Positions 32,441 to 41,569 of a DNA stretch of 64,000 nt are shown here, in pieces. The DNA is from an uncultured Porphyromonadaceae bacterium (GTDB lineage Bacteria; Bacteroidota; Bacteroidia; Bacteroidales; Muribaculaceae), in assembly GCA_947567425.1 (NCBI GenBank), contig CANOLV010000005.1:59322-123321 (forward strand). The letters are read 5' to 3'. How positions within the stretch are numbered: the first letter of the stretch is position 1; each line of letters starts with the position of its first letter. The notes beneath the pieces are model-generated. The model saw only the letters and a list, made by a program, of their open reading frames with translations, made no database searches and was not told where the DNA came from. Both the position numbers and the translations under genes were made by a program.

Positions 32441-34198
32441 ATGAAATTTAAATCAATTATATTAGGATCGGCGGTGTTGGCCACGTTGGGTTTGACCTCG
32501 TGTGTTGACAGTTTCCTCGATACAATGCCGGACAACCGTGTGGAGCTTTCTACACCGGAGCATCTCAGAATGTTGATGAATACTGCTTATCCGGCAAATA
32601 ATTACGCTATTGTATGTGAGTTTTCTACGGATAATGTTATAGATAATAATTCTCCCGATGCCGATGGGCTCCGCTATAATCTTGCTGCGTATAACCGTGG
32701 TGATGAGGAGCAATTTGCCTGGGAGGAAGTTAAGTCAAGTTCATCAGACGACTCTCCTTCTGTGGTTTGGGAGGCATATTATAATTCTATAGCGGCCGCA
32801 AATGCCGTGCTTGAAAAGATTGCGGAATTTGAGGCTATGCCCAAGGAGAATTTGGAAAAATTGGCAGGATATGAGAGCCTTTCTGCTATCAAAGGCGAGG
32901 CCCTTGTGCTTCGTGCATACGATCATTTTATCCTTGCCAATATATTCTGCGAGGCATACCGCGGACCTGAGCTGAGCAAGAACATTCTCGGTATTCCATA
33001 TATGACGAAGCCCGAGACTACGGTAAAGCCTCACTATGAGCGTGGCAACCTTGCTGATGTGTATGCCAACATAGAAGCGGATTTGACAGCTGGACTTCCT
33101 CTGCTTAACAACGGACTATATGAGATACCTAAGTATCACTTCAATACGCAGGCGGCAGATGCTTTTGCAGCACGCTTCTATCTCTTCAAACGCGACTATA
33201 AGAAAGCTCTTGAGTATGCTAACGAGGCTTTTGGTGGCGAGAACGTTGATCCATCGCAATATATGTCGACAATTTGGCAAAACTTGGATAAGTTCACCTA
33301 TATCAAAGACTTCGGCCTCTTTACGAACAATATTGACAAACCTCGTAATTTTATGTTGATAGCAACATATTCAGTGGCATGTAGGCGTTATAGCGGTGGA
33401 CTGCGTTATGCTTGCAACCGTGAGGCAAAGCGTGCCACCATTCAGGGTCCCGGTCCGACATGGGAGGGCTTTCGTTGGTCTCAAAAGAATGGCAAGGGAG
33501 GAGTCTACTCAATGAATCCTTGTTTTAACGGAGGATGTGCAATCAATGGTAAGTCTGAATACGGTACTTATTTTGCCGGTACAAGCGCTGAACAGTTTGA
33601 GCTTACCAACAAAATTGCGCAGACAGGTTTTGCACATGTGACACGTTCAGAATTTAATGGTGAGGAGACGCTTCTTACACGTGCCGAGGCGAAATTGTTC
33701 TTAGGCGACATCAATGGTTGTATTGAGGATTTAAGGGTTTGGGAGAAATCTCATCACGGATCGCCGTCACATTTGGCTAATAGTAGTACTGAGTATCTTG
33801 AGCTTACCGAGAATTTGATTCGTGACTTTTACCAGAGTGATGAGCGTGCGAGTGGAAGTGATACTGAGTTGTATGGTATAGTGAAGCCTATTCATATTGA
33901 TGAGGTTTATCCTTCTTCGGAGTATTCGGTGTCTGAAAATATTTTGCCGATTCTCCAATGTGTACAGCATTTCCGCCGAATAGAAACAATTCATACCGGT
34001 TGGCGCTGGTTTGACATCAAGCGTTTCGGACTTGAGATTACACATAAGATCGGTAAGGATCGTGTAGAGCATTTAACAATGTTGGATCCGCGTAAAGCAA
34101 TTCAAATTCCTTCAGAAGTTATAGCCGCCGGTTTTGAGCCGAATCCAAGAGAAGAGGCTTCTGAGGATGATGTCGAGGTATCTGTGCCAGTTAAGTAA
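32441..34198 (+). CDS. SusD/RagB-family outer-membrane lipoprotein
   Basis: A 585-aa lipoprotein with lipobox LTSC (C21), so anchored on the outer-membrane surface as the lid of the upstream SusC. It has the SusD TPR-like helices (for example ALVLRAYDHFILANIFCEAY near 150) and the C-terminal half with RRIETIHTGWRWFDIKRFGLE, a SusD hallmark. Its coding sequence looks more AT-rich than the core genes around the locus. The substrate is unknown. It is co-transcribed with the SusC and the three genes that follow, as far as the mid-operon hairpin. Confidence 0.92.
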   Translation: MKFKSIILGSAVLATLGLTSCVDSFLDTMPDNRVELSTPEHLRMLMNTAYPANNYAIVCEFSTDNVIDNNSPDADGLRYNLAAYNRGDEEQFAWEEVKSSSSDDSPSVVWEAYYNSIAAANAVLEKIAEFEAMPKENLEKLAGYESLSAIKGEALVLRAYDHFILANIFCEAYRGPELSKNILGIPYMTKPETTVKPHYERGNLADVYANIEADLTAGLPLLNNGLYEIPKYHFNTQAADAFAARFYLFKRDYKKALEYANEAFGGENVDPSQYMSTIWQNLDKFTYIKDFGLFTNNIDKPRNFMLIATYSVACRRYSGGLRYACNREAKRATIQGPGPTWEGFRWSQKNGKGGVYSMNPCFNGGCAINGKSEYGTYFAGTSAEQFELTNKIAQTGFAHVTRSEFNGEETLLTRAEAKLFLGDINGCIEDLRVWEKSHHGSPSHLANSSTEYLELTENLIRDFYQSDERASGSDTELYGIVKPIHIDEVYPSSEYSVSENILPILQCVQHFRRIETIHTGWRWFDIKRFGLEITHKIGKDRVEHLTMLDPRKAIQIPSEVIAAGFEPNPREEASEDDVEVSVPVK

Positions 34199-34216
34199 CC
34201 TTTAAATAAGTTAGAG

Positions 34217-35395
34217 ATGAAATATCTAAAATATATATTAGCTTCGTCGTTCGTTGTCATTTCATCGATGTTTATCTCGAGTTGTAAAGATGACGAATTT
34301 ACAGAGACTATATTCCCTGATGATGAGGATGTTCTTGATCCTTCGTCATACTCATATAAGTTTGACAAGTGGCTTGTGGATAATTTTTTGTCTACGTATA
34401 ACTTGGAATTCTGTTATAAGATGGAGGATGTTGAGACTGATATGAACTACAACCTTGTCCCGGCTACTTATCAGAATGCTATGGATTTGGCATTGCTTAC
34501 CAAGTATCTATGGTTTGATGCGTATGACGAATTGACTGGTAAGGAATTCTTGCGGGCTAATGCTCCCCGAAAGATTCATGCTATAGGTTCTCCTGCTTAT
34601 AATCCGACTTCCGGAACTATGATACTTGGATTGGCCGAGGGTGGTATAAAGGTGTCGCTTTTCCGTGTTAACTACATGGATGTTACCGATTTTATGCAGT
34701 TGAATGAATATTATTTCAGAACTATGCATCATGAGTTCGCGCATATTCTTCATCAGAAAAAATCATATCCTGTTGAGTTTAATCTGTTGAGCCTTGGTAA
34801 TTATGATGATAATAACTGGCAGGACCGCAATGGAGGTTTGGTTGCATCGCTTGGTTTCGTTACTCCGTATGCTTCTTCTCAAATTCGTGAAGACTTCGCC
34901 GAGACCATAGCCAACTATATCACCCGTACTCCGGAGCAGTATGATCTGATACTTTGGTGCGCTGAGCAGGGTTGGTATTCGGGCGACGATGATATGGATC
35001 AAAGTGTCGCGTATGCATATTACTACTACGCATCGGAGTATGACCGAGAGAATGAAAATCCTACTTATACTTTGAGATTTGTTGAAGGCGAAAACAGTGA
35101 AGTTGCACTTTATGATGTGCGCACCCGTCAGTATCTTAACTCTGTGGAGAAGGTTGAGAACTGGATTGAGTCGATTTCTGACGATGTGACTGTATATCCA
35201 GTGGCCGACAAAGACGGAAAGGATGGTAAGGAGATAATGCTTCAGAAAGTCAATATTGCGCGCAAATGGCTCGCTGATGAGTGGAATATTGATTTGGACA
35301 AACTGCGTGAGATTGTGCAGGCCCGACAGAATACTTTAGGAGGCGATTCTCCTGTAATCGAGGATTTGCGCAAGCAGATAGAAGTTGTTCAATAA
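34217..35395 (+). CDS. SusCD-associated zinc metallohydrolase lipoprotein (HExxH)
   Basis: A 392-aa lipoprotein (lipobox ISSC, C23) with an HHEFAHILHQ zinc motif: H172, E173 and H176 of HExxH. A likely third ligand is in REDFAETIANY around 230. It matches the family described as substrate-import-associated zinc metallohydrolase lipoprotein, encoded beside SusC/SusD pairs, with a gluzincin-like layout. Presumed to be surface-exposed and to cut the substrate before import; whether that is a peptide is not shown. It follows SusD by 18 bp and precedes the DUF4302 gene by 10 bp. Confidence 0.88.
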   Translation: MKYLKYILASSFVVISSMFISSCKDDEFTETIFPDDEDVLDPSSYSYKFDKWLVDNFLSTYNLEFCYKMEDVETDMNYNLVPATYQNAMDLALLTKYLWFDAYDELTGKEFLRANAPRKIHAIGSPAYNPTSGTMILGLAEGGIKVSLFRVNYMDVTDFMQLNEYYFRTMHHEFAHILHQKKSYPVEFNLLSLGNYDDNNWQDRNGGLVASLGFVTPYASSQIREDFAETIANYITRTPEQYDLILWCAEQGWYSGDDDMDQSVAYAYYYYASEYDRENENPTYTLRFVEGENSEVALYDVRTRQYLNSVEKVENWIESISDDVTVYPVADKDGKDGKEIMLQKVNIARKWLADEWNIDLDKLREIVQARQNTLGGDSPVIEDLRKQIEVVQ

Positions 35396-35405
35396 TAACT
35401 GATTA

Positions 35406-36779
35406 ATGAAGTCGATTATGAAACTGTATAAATTTATAGCACCGGCATTATTGCTGGGTACGATGTTCGGATTCTCGTCATGTAACAATGAGGAAGATGA
35501 TATCTTTGACGGCTCGGCTGCACAGCGTTTGGAAGAGTATAAGAAGCAGTACGCTTCGGACTTTACTTCTAATGGAGGTAAATGGTTGATGGAGTATTTT
35601 TCCAACGAGGAGGAACGCGGTTATGCCTTTGTGGTTACGTTCAATTCTAATGGAAGCGTGAAGGTATCGGGTCAGAATATATGGATGGACGATATGTTCA
35701 AGACGGATGAGTCGCTTTGGAGTATTATTGCTGATAATGGACCTGTATTGTCATTTAATACTTATAATGAGGTTTTGCATCTATTTTCAACTCCTGAAAA
35801 TATTGTAGGACCGAATGCTCCGATCAATCCTGACACTGAAAAGGATATAAATGAGCAAGGAACTGGTCATGGTGGCGACTATGAGTTTGTGATATTGGGT
35901 CTTTCTGACGATGGAAATACAATGCATCTGACTGGAAAGAAAACGTTGCATGACATATATATGCGTAAGCTTGATTCTACTGCTGATGACCGTGAGATTT
36001 TGGGAGCTTATAGCTATGCGGAGAAAACCACTTTCAACGTATTGTTCCCAAACATGTTTATTACGGATATGAATGATGGTGAGCAGTATGAAGTCAGTGG
36101 TGGTGTTAATGGTATTTTTAATATGTGGCCTAAGAATGGAGATCCTGTTGTGCAGACAGTCACGATGTGTGCGCTTGTTGGACCTGATGGTATTCGTTTC
36201 CGTAAGCCTGTCGGTATTGAGAATGCTGAGAATACTGACTCGATTGTTGTAGAAAATTTTGTAAGACAGTCGGATGGTAAATATGTCTGCACATATAACG
36301 ATCAGAATCTGGTGTTGGATTGTATCGGTTTAGGCAATATATTTAATATGACAAAATATGTTTGGCATATCGAAGAAAATGCCGCTGGTGGTAAGTTTGC
36401 TCAGATTCTATCTAAAATAGCGACTGAAAGCAAGTCAAAAATGAAGGTAAACTTCAGGGGCTTTAATATAGAGTATGATGCGACCTCGAAAAAGTATGCA
36501 TTAAACTTCAGACGTTCTGGTTCTACATCTCCTCATTATATGTATTGTGAAGAAACTGTCGTGGACGATGGTGAATCTGTTAAGTTTAACGTTTCGACTA
36601 CAGATGTCAATAACAATGGCAATCTATTGTTACAAAGAGTTTCGTCAGTTGGTGATTTCATCCAGTTGTTCAATGCATCTGATTTTGAGTTTGAGGTCGG
36701 CAGTCGTTTTGCTCCTTCTCGAATAAAGATGGTTAGCAAGACAAATCCTGAAGACTATCTGAATGTAACGTTGCAGTAA
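35406..36779 (+). CDS. DUF4302 lipoprotein
   Basis: A 457-aa lipoprotein (lipobox FSSC, C26) resembling the DUF4302 family. Its N-terminal part GGKWLMEYFSNEEERGYAF and beta-rich body fit that family, which repeatedly occurs with the SusCD-metallohydrolase pair. Function is unknown; a surface substrate-binding role is the simplest reading. The start ATG at 35406 is followed by a second in-frame ATG (35418, MKLYKF) that would also give a proper signal peptide. A terminator-like hairpin follows 16 bp after the stop. Confidence 0.8.
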   Translation: MKSIMKLYKFIAPALLLGTMFGFSSCNNEEDDIFDGSAAQRLEEYKKQYASDFTSNGGKWLMEYFSNEEERGYAFVVTFNSNGSVKVSGQNIWMDDMFKTDESLWSIIADNGPVLSFNTYNEVLHLFSTPENIVGPNAPINPDTEKDINEQGTGHGGDYEFVILGLSDDGNTMHLTGKKTLHDIYMRKLDSTADDREILGAYSYAEKTTFNVLFPNMFITDMNDGEQYEVSGGVNGIFNMWPKNGDPVVQTVTMCALVGPDGIRFRKPVGIENAENTDSIVVENFVRQSDGKYVCTYNDQNLVLDCIGLGNIFNMTKYVWHIEENAAGGKFAQILSKIATESKSKMKVNFRGFNIEYDATSKKYALNFRRSGSTSPHYMYCEETVVDDGESVKFNVSTTDVNNNGNLLLQRVSSVGDFIQLFNASDFEFEVGSRFAPSRIKMVSKTNPEDYLNVTLQ

Positions 36780-36795
36780 TTAATTGAATATAAAG

Positions 36796-36828
36796 AGATA
36801 TCCGGATCTGCTCCGGATTCGGATATCT
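36796..36828 (+). terminator. Hairpin between DUF4302 and the secreted protein gene
   Basis: AGATATCCG (36796-36804) and CGGATATCT (36820-36828) form a perfect 9-bp stem, followed by TTAAAATTTAAG. A TAAGTTTG -7-like box (36837-36844) follows at once, so the next gene may have its own start, although no -33 box is visible. Confidence 0.65.
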
Positions 36829-36877
36829 TTAAAATTTAAGTTTGGATATTTTTATTAACCTCAATAAAAAGCTTTTT

Positions 36878-38833
36878 ATGAAGAAAATTTTTACTCTTTC
36901 AATGGCTTTGACTGGTGCATCCGTGATAATGGCGGCATCACCCGAAGTTAGTCTCGATGCAGTTGGTAATGCGTCGGAAAACGTTTTGAAGTCTGAGTAT
37001 TCAGCACCGGCGGTATTAAAAAAGGCTGATCGAGTGTCTGTTGAAGAAAGCGCACTATTTAAGAGTGCCAGTGCATTGAATAGTGCGTCGGCTAATAATG
37101 CGCCTGAAGCATCTGCTGTTAATCTGTATTATGCTGGCCCTAATGGCGGTTTTTACGGGTATACTTACCTTGACAATGCTCAAGGACGTACTACTTATTT
37201 CAATGATGGCGCCTTGGCTCCTGCTTACGTTGACAATACATTTTTGAATAGGTCTACGTATGTTGAAGATGGTAAGTATATGCTTGTTGCAGATGGCGAT
37301 TATAATTTTGCTTGGTCGACCTATGCTTTTGATGGAGATGTTACGGCGTTTAATCTTACCTACGAATCATTCCCGAATGATTATGCCGGATACGCTTGGT
37401 TTGCGCCTACGTTAAAGTTGGGTGACAAGAGCTACAGAAAGCCGGCGATGTGGAATAACGAGGAATTGAATTTGCTCTATCAGGTCGGTGGAACATTGTA
37501 CAATGAAGAGACAATGGAGAATAGGAAGACTAATAATCCTACTTATACTAATTTCCGCTATATAGCTCATCCTTATTGCCAGACTGATCCCCAGTTCCAT
37601 GGCAGCTATGCTACCAATATATTTGCTTATGGACCGACAATTATTTCCGGTCAAACTGCATCTAATTATGCTATCAGTGCATGGGATGATGTTCAGGAAC
37701 TTTCTGGTGTTACAGATGTTACGGATATCAAGGCTTTCTATCAAGACATTGCATGTCCTGCTCCTATGGTAATATCATTTGGGTATATGAATATTCAAGC
37801 TAATTACAAAGCTGGTGCAAAACTTAAGTTTGAGTTCTATACTCTTGAAAATGGTGAACCAAAGGATTTGTTTAATTCTTATGAATATGAGCTTCCCGGC
37901 TCATTTACGACCACAGGTAGTCTGACTCGTTTACAGGTTAAGATACCTTTCACATCTAAGGATGCTGCGGGTTTTGATGTAGACTATACTATTGTTGATA
38001 AGGATTTCAGGGTTGTAGTGACTAATCTTGACGATCCTAACATCAATATGTTCCGCTGGCTCGTCGTAGGTATGGACCGTTTTGGAAATGGATTGGAGCC
38101 CGGAAAGCCCGGTGCATCAAGTGTAGCTGTTTATCATCGTGGTAATATCGGTGCTTATTGTGTTGGTAAGAAAGACGGTGTGGATGGTACATATGCCGTA
38201 CAGAATTACTATTACAACTATGGCGAGGACGAGGATGAGAATGGAGAAACGCTGGGAACTTGGACTGTACAAGATCCTATATCTTTCGACCTCGGTTTTG
38301 ATATGGAGTATCCTTATCTGCAAGTCGCTGGTGCCGCTTTGAATGGTTCTAATAAAATTACCGGAGTTGAATTGGCTAAAGAGTATACTGCAAATGTAAA
38401 GAATGCAAGTCAGAGAGCAATATATCAAGTTATGTGTCCGGGATCAGTGGATGACGTGCTCGTTGAGACTGTTGACGGTGAAGATGTTCCCGAATGGTTG
38501 TATTACGAGGTTAACAATACTATGATTAAACCCGGTACCGGTTATGAGGAGGCAACTCCTAACTATTTCGCATTGGTATTTGCTCTTGAAGACGGTGCTA
38601 ATCCTGGCGGTTGCGAGGTTAAGGTTTCTTACAAGGGCCAGTACAATATCTTCAAGATCAATCCGGACCTGAGCGGTATCGAAGGTGTTGTTGACAATGG
38701 TGTTGAGACTGTTGCCAGTGAGTACTATGACCTGCAGGGCCGCAAGCTTTCTGTTGAGCCGTTGAACGGTCTGTTTATCCGCAAGGATATCAAGGCTGAC
38801 GGTTCAGTTAAGGCCGTTAAGGTTGTTAAATAA
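36878..38833 (+). CDS. Large secreted protein with C-terminal YYDLQGRK-type motif
   Basis: From ATG 36878 (MKKIFTLSMALTGASVIMAA, a clean signal peptide) the product is 651 aa; the open frame to 36842 would rely on TTG. No catalytic motif is recognised. The body is beta-rich with many Y, N and G residues. The last 40 residues (EYYDLQGRKLSVEPLNGLFI and a lysine-rich end) match a C-terminal module frequent in secreted Prevotella and Muribaculaceae proteins, similar in position to sorting domains. It ends the first SusCD locus, so a role in binding the same substrate outside the cell is plausible but unproven. Confidence 0.75.
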   Translation: MKKIFTLSMALTGASVIMAASPEVSLDAVGNASENVLKSEYSAPAVLKKADRVSVEESALFKSASALNSASANNAPEASAVNLYYAGPNGGFYGYTYLDNAQGRTTYFNDGALAPAYVDNTFLNRSTYVEDGKYMLVADGDYNFAWSTYAFDGDVTAFNLTYESFPNDYAGYAWFAPTLKLGDKSYRKPAMWNNEELNLLYQVGGTLYNEETMENRKTNNPTYTNFRYIAHPYCQTDPQFHGSYATNIFAYGPTIISGQTASNYAISAWDDVQELSGVTDVTDIKAFYQDIACPAPMVISFGYMNIQANYKAGAKLKFEFYTLENGEPKDLFNSYEYELPGSFTTTGSLTRLQVKIPFTSKDAAGFDVDYTIVDKDFRVVVTNLDDPNINMFRWLVVGMDRFGNGLEPGKPGASSVAVYHRGNIGAYCVGKKDGVDGTYAVQNYYYNYGEDEDENGETLGTWTVQDPISFDLGFDMEYPYLQVAGAALNGSNKITGVELAKEYTANVKNASQRAIYQVMCPGSVDDVLVETVDGEDVPEWLYYEVNNTMIKPGTGYEEATPNYFALVFALEDGANPGGCEVKVSYKGQYNIFKINPDLSGIEGVVDNGVETVASEYYDLQGRKLSVEPLNGLFIRKDIKADGSVKAVKVVK

Positions 38834-38849
38834 GATTTGATTTGTCGGT

Positions 38850-38870
38850 GGACGCACGGTCCGTGCGTCC
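38850..38870. repeat. GGACGCACGG palindromic repeat, copy 1
   Basis: GGACGCACGG and CCGTGCGTCC flank one T, a perfect 21-bp palindrome followed by CTAC, 16 bp after the last gene of the first SusCD locus. The same element occurs three times at 51051-51141, in the 3' flank of the second SusCD locus. Looks like a REP-type dispersed repeat. Confidence 0.85.
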
Positions 38871-38932
38871 CTACAAAACATACAATATTAGGAATCAAAA
38901 ACAATAACAGCTTAATTTTTTGTATTCCCCTG

Positions 38933-38970
38933 GACCGGGACCGCCGTGAGGCAGCCCCGGTCTTTTTTTT
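38933..38970 (+). terminator. Rho-independent terminator of the first SusCD locus
   Basis: GACCGGG (38933-38939) pairs with CCCGGTC (38956-38962) and is followed by eight Ts (38963-38970). Classic intrinsic terminator on the plus strand. Confidence 0.88.
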
Positions 38971-38977
38971 GTACCTA

Positions 38978-39440
38978 CCCGAATAGCCACAGGCCCGTAT
39001 ACGGGGGGTGGTGATGTATGTCTGCAGGACATCGGTTGAAGCAAGGTGCTGTGCTTGAGGCGGTATGCCGGAGGCACGTCGGCAGAGCCGGCGAAGATGA
39101 ATAGCCACAAGCGAGGTCGCTGTAGGCGGCCGTGGCTTGTGGTCGAATTGGCTCCCCCTTACCCTCCGGCCGCATCGCGGCCGCACAAAATGCGGGATTG
39201 TGTTTGTCCCGGCACATGTCGCCTTCGGCTCCATGTGCCGGGTTACGTGGGGGGTGTGCCTGTGTCCACAAGCTACGCGCGGCTCCACCGCGCTTGCATG
39301 TGGCTATTCGTCTGTGGCGGTTCCACCGCCATTCCCTAGCGGGTGGATTTGCTCTGCACTTGGCTATCGTTGTTCCGCAGCTCTGCCGCTGTGGCCTACG
39401 GCATGGTATGATGTATCGGGGTTACGTGGGGGCTTGTGGA
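38978..39440. repeat. Gene-free hairpin-rich repeat island
   Basis: About 460 bp with no credible gene but many short inverted repeats. GAATAGCCACA occurs at 38981 and 39099 and inverted as TGTGGCTATTC at 39299. CCGGCACATG pairs with CATGTGCCGG (39211-39242 region). GGCCGCATCGCGGCC, GCGCGGCTCCACCGCGC, GGCGGTTCCACCGCC and a CAGC..GCTG hairpin follow each other. GGTTACGTGGGG appears near 39241 and again near 39420. Frames that stay open here are low-complexity C, R, P, G strings in all phases. It may be a decayed or non-autonomous repeat element; its nature is unknown. Confidence 0.6.
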
Positions 39441-39456
39441 TAGAAGGGGTGAATTG

Positions 39457-39488
39457 TTTGGATGCGCGGGGGAAAAGTCGTAACTTTG
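39457..39488 (+). promoter_or_regulatory. purT promoter
   Basis: TTTG (39457-39460), 20 bp, TAACTTTG (39481-39488): exact consensus. The start near 39495 is 30 bp before the purT ATG. I see no PurR-like operator or riboswitch. Confidence 0.82.
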
Positions 39489-39524
39489 TAATGGATTAAT
39501 AACCGACAATATAACAATATTATA

Positions 39525-40715
39525 ATGGCAAAGATAGGATCAGTGATGACCCCGGTGGGCCGGAAGGCTCTGCTGTTGGGGAGCGGCGAGTTAGGCAAGG
39601 AAGTGGCCATCGAGCTTCAGCGCTATGGCGTGGAGGTGGTGGCGTGTGACCGTTATGCCAATGCGCCGGCGATGCAGGTGGCCCACCGCAGCCACGTGTT
39701 CAATATGCTCGACGGAGCTAAACTCCGCGAGATAGTGGAGCTTGAAAAGCCCGACCATATCATCCCCGAGGTGGAGGCCATAGCCACTCCGACTCTGCTT
39801 GAACTTGAGGCCGAGGGATATAACGTCACTCCGACCGCCCGCGCGGCATGGCTGACCATGAACCGCGAGGGTATCCGCTGTCTTGCGGCCGAGGAGCTTG
39901 GCATCCGCACGTCGAACTACCGGTTTGCGTCGGACTATGAGGAGTTCAAGGCCGCGGTCAAGGAGATAGGCCTGCCCTGTGTCATAAAGCCTATAATGAG
40001 TTCGTCGGGCCACGGTCAGAGTGTGGCGCGTACTGAGGCCGACATTGACCGCTCGTGGCACATATCGCAGGAGGGCGGACGCGCCGGAGCCGGACGCGTC
40101 ATAGTCGAGGGTTTTGTGGATTTCGACTATGAGATTACGCTTCTGACGGTGCGCAGCTGTTCGGGCACGACCTATTGCCAGCCGATCGGCCATGTCCAGG
40201 TCGACGGCGACTACCGCTATTCGTGGCAGCCTCAGCCGATGGCCGCGGCCGCGCTCGAAAAGGCCCAGGAGATAGCCAAGAAGGTCACTGACGCTCTTGG
40301 CGGCTACGGCATATTCGGCGTGGAGCTGTTTGTCAAGGGTGACGAGGTCATCTTCAGCGAGGTGTCGCCGCGCCCGCACGACACAGGCATGGTGACTATG
40401 ATATCGCAGGATCTGAGCGAGTTCGGACTTCATGCCCGCGCACTGCTCGGTCTGCCCGTGCCGTCGATCAGGTTCTACGGCCCGTCGGCATCGCGTGCCG
40501 TGGTGGTGGAAGGCGACACCGACAAGATCGAATTCGACAATCTGGAGGAGGCTCTCAAGGAGCCGGGAGTGCAGATGCGCATATTCGGTAAGCCGGAGGT
40601 GAAGGGCCACCGCCGCATGGGTGTGATTCTTGCCACCGCCGACACCGTAGATGAGGCCCGCGCCAAGGCTGAACGCGCCTACAACGCTCTGCGGGTGAAC
40701 GTGCTCGACCGTTAA
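39525..40715 (+). CDS. purT: Formate-dependent phosphoribosylglycinamide formyltransferase
   Basis: PurT (396 aa) makes formyl-GAR from GAR, formate and ATP, the folate-free alternative to PurN in purine synthesis. It is an ATP-grasp enzyme: N-terminal nucleotide-fold motif [31 protein letters not shown], the ATP-grasp loop [10 protein letters not shown] near 155, [17 protein letters not shown], and the metal-site stretch [16 protein letters not shown]. Full length for the family. A single-gene unit: consensus promoter 37 bp upstream and a strong terminator downstream. Confidence 0.96.
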   Translation: MAKIGSVMTPVGRKALLLGSGELGKEVAIELQRYGVEVVACDRYANAPAMQVAHRSHVFNMLDGAKLREIVELEKPDHIIPEVEAIATPTLLELEAEGYNVTPTARAAWLTMNREGIRCLAAEELGIRTSNYRFASDYEEFKAAVKEIGLPCVIKPIMSSSGHGQSVARTEADIDRSWHISQEGGRAGAGRVIVEGFVDFDYEITLLTVRSCSGTTYCQPIGHVQVDGDYRYSWQPQPMAAAALEKAQEIAKKVTDALGGYGIFGVELFVKGDEVIFSEVSPRPHDTGMVTMISQDLSEFGLHARALLGLPVPSIRFYGPSASRAVVVEGDTDKIEFDNLEEALKEPGVQMRIFGKPEVKGHRRMGVILATADTVDEARAKAERAYNALRVNVLDR

Positions 40716-40739
40716 GCGAAAAAACATAATGTATATGCG

Positions 40740-40771
40740 ATCCCCCGTGGCTCAACTGCGCCACGGGGGAT
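40740..40771 (+). terminator. purT terminator
   Basis: ATCCCCCGTGGC and GCCACGGGGGAT form a perfect 12-bp stem with an 8-nt loop, running into TTTATT. It lies 24 bp after the purT stop. Confidence 0.9.
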
Positions 40772-40817
40772 TTATTGTGCTACGTGGATAAAAATATTGT
40801 GAAAAAACGGCGAGTTT

Positions 40818-40849
40818 CTTGCAAAAATGATTTAATGCGGCTATCTTTG
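40818..40849 (+). promoter_or_regulatory. Promoter of the sigma factor gene
   Basis: CTTG (40818-40821), 20 bp, TATCTTTG (40842-40849). The start near 40856 leaves a 5' untranslated region of about 117 nt. It looks like a primary-sigma promoter, so no autoregulation is apparent. Confidence 0.7.
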
Positions 40850-40972
40850 CGAAAAGTGCCTGCATTTGTTCAGATATGTTAAGTGCATTTTGTAATTATC
40901 TACTTTTTATTTAACCCTAACCTGACTGCCTATAGATAGACCATTACTTCTAACAATAATTGGAATAAAGTA

Positions 40973-41563
40973 ATGCAAATATTAGCTAAACTCACCGACG
41001 AGCAGTTGGTGAAAGCGTATGTCAACGGGAATAATGAGGCATTTGATGCGCTGTTGCTTCGTCATCAATCGAAAGTTTATTCCTATATTCTGCATATCGT
41101 CAAGGACCGGGATGTCGCCAACGACATCTTTCAGGACACCTTTGTCAAAATCATAATGACTTTGAAGCAGGGCCGGTATACCGAGTCGGGCAAGTTCGGT
41201 GCGTGGCTGACCCGCATAGCCCACAATCTGATAATCGACCATTGCCGCCAGGAGAAGTCGGAAAACTGCGTGTCGACCGACAACGAGACCACCGACCTGC
41301 TCAACCGCCGGGAGCTTTCCGAGGGCACAATCGAGGACTTTCTCGTGGCCGACCAGATCAGCTCAGACGTGCGCCGCATAGTGGACGCTCTTCCGGAGCC
41401 GCAGAGAGAGGTGCTGACGATGCGCTTCTACCGCGACATGAGCTTCAAGGAGATAGCCGACGTCACCGGGGTCAGCATCAACACCGCACTGGGCCGTATG
41501 CGCTACGCGATAATGAACATGCGCCGCATAGCCTCGGAGAACAATATCATCCTGACTGTCTGA
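40973..41563 (+). CDS. ECF-type RNA polymerase sigma factor
   Basis: A 196-aa sigma-70 family protein with only regions 2 and 4. Region 2 has DRDVANDIFQDTFVKIIMTL and the promoter-melting stretch FGAWLTRIAHNLIIDHCRQ. Region 4 has LPEPQREVLTMRFYRDMSFK followed by the helix-turn-helix EIADVTGVSINTALGRMRYA. No anti-sigma factor or FecR-like gene adjoins it, and no SusC gene is next to it. It is therefore not the usual FecI-like regulator of a nutrient locus, and its regulon is unknown. Convergent with the GNAT gene, 6 bp between stops. Confidence 0.92.
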   Translation: MQILAKLTDEQLVKAYVNGNNEAFDALLLRHQSKVYSYILHIVKDRDVANDIFQDTFVKIIMTLKQGRYTESGKFGAWLTRIAHNLIIDHCRQEKSENCVSTDNETTDLLNRRELSEGTIEDFLVADQISSDVRRIVDALPEPQREVLTMRFYRDMSFKEIADVTGVSINTALGRMRYAIMNMRRIASENNIILTV

Positions 41564-41569
41564 TCTGCC

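Noticed and set aside
38978-39440. Overlapping open frames of about 60-190 codons in both strands
   Set aside because: Low-complexity C/R/P/G strings in several phases at once, built from hairpin repeats; no start or ribosome-binding context supports a gene.
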